A program made the position numbers and the translations under genes. Positions 62,145 through 64,000 of a stretch of DNA of 64,000 nt are shown piece by piece. Source of the DNA: W0P28-013 sp963658575 (GTDB lineage Bacteria; Bacteroidota; Bacteroidia; Bacteroidales; Paludibacteraceae); NCBI GenBank assembly GCA_963658575.1, contig CAVKQB010000005.1:1-64000 (forward strand), read 5' to 3'. Within the stretch, counting starts at the first letter, position 1, and each line of letters opens with the position of its first letter. The notes below the pieces were generated by a model, which was not told the DNA's origin, ran no database searches, and worked only from the letters and a program-made list of their open reading frames with translations.

Positions 62145-63386
62145 TTAGAGAGTTGGTGGTGGCGGTGGCGGCACTGCGCCAAACAGCGGCGCCAAATCGG
62201 GACGGCTGTTGGCGGCAGCCCATTGTGGCATGCCTGCCGTCCAAACCATTGTGGCGGGCGTGAGCGTGCCTTGTTGCGCCAGCGTGTGCAGCGTGGTGAG
62301 GTCGTACGGACCTTGTTGTGCGCCATTCACCAAAATGTGGTACACGGTGGCGACTGGTGGTGGCGGTGGCGTGGCTGTGTTTTGTGGTTGCACTGGTTGA
62401 GCGTTCATCACGCCAGCCATTTGCCCCATCTGCGCTCCGAATGCGCCTCCCACGCCGAAGCCCATACCCATGCCCATGCCTGCGCCCATCATCTGACCGG
62501 CCGAGCCTTCGTTTTGCGCCGCGCCTTCCATCACGTCGAATTGGCGTTCTTGTTGGTAGGTGTAGCCCTCGCGCGCACGCGCTCTTGCTCTGGCGCGCGA
62601 CTCGAAGTCCGTTTCGCCGCCGGCCGTTTGCGCCGCCACGATGCGTTGGTAGTTTTCGTCCTCTTCGTTTGGATTGATGGCTTCTACATCGAAACGGGTT
62701 ATCTGTATGCCGTACTCTTCGAAATAGGCGTTTATCTCCTTTTTAACATAGTCCGAAACGTCGTTCAAATAGTCGTTGGCTTCGGTTACCGATATGCGCT
62801 GTTGGCTGAAATAGCGCGAGATGAGCGGTTTCACGCGCTGCGCTACGGCACTGGTAAATTCGCCCACAAAGTCAGCGAGCAGAATCTCGTGCTGCGTGCC
62901 AGAATACTCGCGAATGAAGGCGATGGCGTTCGATATGCGAAATTCGTACGAGCCGTACGAGCCTATTTTGATGGTTACGCCCTCGTCGCCAAACGAATAA
63001 TCTTTCACCGTCAGTCCTACGCCCCAGCCATTGTCGTCGGCCACACGCTGACGGGTGGTGTTCAGCACAAACAGCGTGGTTTTGAAGGCAGAGTTGCCGC
63101 CAGTAGCCAGATTTACAATGTTTTGCAAAAATGGCACATTGTTGGTCGATAGTTCGTATCGCCCCGGACGGAACGTGTCGGAGTACATGCCTTCGCTGCA
63201 AAAGACCATCTCCTGACCCTCTTGCACAGTAACTTTGGCTTTGGTCGAGAGGTTGTCGTAGGGATAGCGTTGCAACAGGCAGCCTTTTTCGAGGTTGTAA
63301 AACACGTTGTCGATTATACCCACGCGCTCAGCACCCTGTCCGTCGTAAGTGATGCCGTCGGTACGCTGTTTCGAGAAGAGTCCCAT
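62145..63386 (-). CDS. SPFH-domain protein with C-terminal GYF_2-like domain
   Basis: A 413-residue protein of the SPFH/virion-core-like group. The SPFH domain spans about residues 20-270 (VQEGQEMVFCSEGMYSDTF, ISRYFSQQRISVTEANDYLN and GIQITRFDVEAINP). A Gly/Met-rich linker follows (GAGMGMGMGFGVGG, about 318-335). The end is a GYF_2-like domain (YHILVNGAQQGPYDL, MVWTAGMPQWAAA, about 345-400) and proline runs. SPFH proteins form membrane-associated scaffolds. It opens a three-gene unit with two unusual membrane proteins. The role is unknown. Confidence 0.85.
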   Translation of the reverse strand: MGLFSKQRTDGITYDGQGAERVGIIDNVFYNLEKGCLLQRYPYDNLSTKAKVTVQEGQEMVFCSEGMYSDTFRPGRYELSTNNVPFLQNIVNLATGGNSAFKTTLFVLNTTRQRVADDNGWGVGLTVKDYSFGDEGVTIKIGSYGSYEFRISNAIAFIREYSGTQHEILLADFVGEFTSAVAQRVKPLISRYFSQQRISVTEANDYLNDVSDYVKKEINAYFEEYGIQITRFDVEAINPNEEDENYQRIVAAQTAGGETDFESRARARARAREGYTYQQERQFDVMEGAAQNEGSAGQMMGAGMGMGMGFGVGGAFGAQMGQMAGVMNAQPVQPQNTATPPPPPVATVYHILVNGAQQGPYDLTTLHTLAQQGTLTPATMVWTAGMPQWAAANSRPDLAPLFGAVPPPPPPTL

Positions 63387-63417
63387 AGTTTTCGGTTATT
63401 TTAGTTCGAGAATCGGA

Positions 63418-64000
63418 TTATTTCACTATCACTTTGTGTGTTTGCGTGCCGCATTTCACGATGTAGATGCCGCTGAGCGAACCGTTTTGGCGCGTTACAT
63501 CGAGTCCGAGCACGGTGTAGATGCGCATGTCGTCGGTGCCGTAGATGCGTCCGTCGTGTGCAAAGATGGGTGCGTTCGTGACCGCCGGCTGCTCTATGGC
63601 TGTGGCGTTGCAAAGGGCGGTCAGTGCCACATTTTTAATCTCCCAGCACGAACCTTCGGCAGCCGTGGCGGCTACATATTTGAAGGCGAAGTGCATGTTC
63701 TTTGCCAAAAATTCGGCGGGAATGGTTATTTCGCCCGAATTGACGAACGTCCAATTGGTGCCCGTGGGATAGTTTGGAATGGTTATCTGCGTCCATGTGC
63801 CGGTCGATGGGTAGCCATCGACATAGTCGGCCGAAAGCCACAGGGTTTGCATGGTGGTTTTGTTGGCGGCAGTGCCTTTGTTGGCGGTGTGGTCGAAAGC
63901 AAGTACGGCTCGCTGATGTTTCGACAGGTCGAAAGCGGGCGACACCAGCCAATCCTCGTTGTTGTCGGAGCCAGTGCCGTTCATCCTAGCGTAGTGGTAG
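63418..64000 (-). CDS. C-terminal part of a T9SS-exported protein (runs off the window)
   Basis: An open frame that continues past the right edge without a stop; the Met at 63984 is internal. The visible 194 residues include a carbohydrate-binding-like jelly-roll of the choice-of-anchor J type (DWLVSPAFDLSKHQRAVLAFDH, TQITIPNYPTGTNWTFV, MHFAFKYVAA, CWEIKNVAL) and a short tail ending YTVLGLDVTRQNGSLSG then IYIVKCGTQTHKVIVK, a T9SS type A sorting signal. Catalytic or binding parts would be outside the window. Confidence 0.85.
   Translation of the reverse strand, partial: YHYARMNGTGSDNNEDWLVSPAFDLSKHQRAVLAFDHTANKGTAANKTTMQTLWLSADYVDGYPSTGTWTQITIPNYPTGTNWTFVNSGEITIPAEFLAKNMHFAFKYVAATAAEGSCWEIKNVALTALCNATAIEQPAVTNAPIFAHDGRIYGTDDMRIYTVLGLDVTRQNGSLSGIYIVKCGTQTHKVIVK

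Overview
The window looks like a chromosomal segment of a Bacteroidales-type Bacteroidota bacterium; the family cannot be fixed from sequence alone. The evidence is a three-gene fumarate reductase/succinate dehydrogenase operon with a single cytochrome b subunit, PorQ next to cytidylate kinase, several secreted proteins with type IX secretion (T9SS) C-terminal tails, DUF349, DUF3467, DUF5683 and ZapA/RNase Y neighbours, and promoters of the Bacteroidota form TTTG-N19-21-TAnnTTTG. No rRNA or tRNA gene and no CRISPR array was seen. Most of the window is moderately GC-rich; several defence loci stand out as A+T-rich.

Layout: 0-3 kb, a permease and two glycosyltransferase-like genes; 3-4.5 kb, a HipA kinase/HTH pair with repeated operators; 4.8-8.4 kb, frdCAB (minus strand); 8.6-10.9 kb, a ZapB-like protein, ZapA and RNase Y; 11.0-16.3 kb, an A+T-rich DNA phosphorothioation operon (dndC, dndD and a dndE fused to a HerA/FtsK-type ATPase) behind a structured leader; 16.4-23.3 kb, housekeeping genes (ispE, a GT2, DUF349, panB, DUF3467, tilS); 23.3-26.0 kb, a lipoprotein resembling a protease propeptide plus a T9SS subtilase; 26.4-34.6 kb, a YfcE phosphoesterase, alkaline phosphatase, an inserted type II restriction-modification pair, MerR, MltD, asparaginase and glmS; 34.7-38.9 kb, ribD, a radical SAM protein and two glycosyltransferases; 39.2-41.9 kb, parA-parB-DUF5683 bracketed by a duplicated intergenic repeat; 42.3-45.1 kb, an HhH protein, porQ and cmk; 45.1-50.7 kb, a Fic protein and a type III restriction-modification operon behind a second copy of the structured leader; 50.9-58.9 kb, a 2427-residue T9SS cell-surface protein and a small partner with a sorting-like tail; 59.5-63.4 kb, a three-gene SPFH/membrane/TPR-zinc-ribbon cassette; then the C-terminus of another T9SS protein.

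The most interesting signal is non-coding. Two leaders of about 190 nt, one on the minus strand before dndC and one on the plus strand before the type III mod gene, share an invariant 5' box and the same helix architecture. The outer helices have completely different sequences that are complementary in each copy, which is covariation. Both end in a hairpin plus U6 tract 28-43 nt before the start codon, and in both the long upstream hairpin and the terminator hairpin are mutually exclusive. I infer a conserved transcription-attenuation RNA controlling two unrelated anti-phage operons in one genome. The Dnd operon is itself unusual: DndE is fused to an ATPase, and no dndB or dndFGH is present locally.
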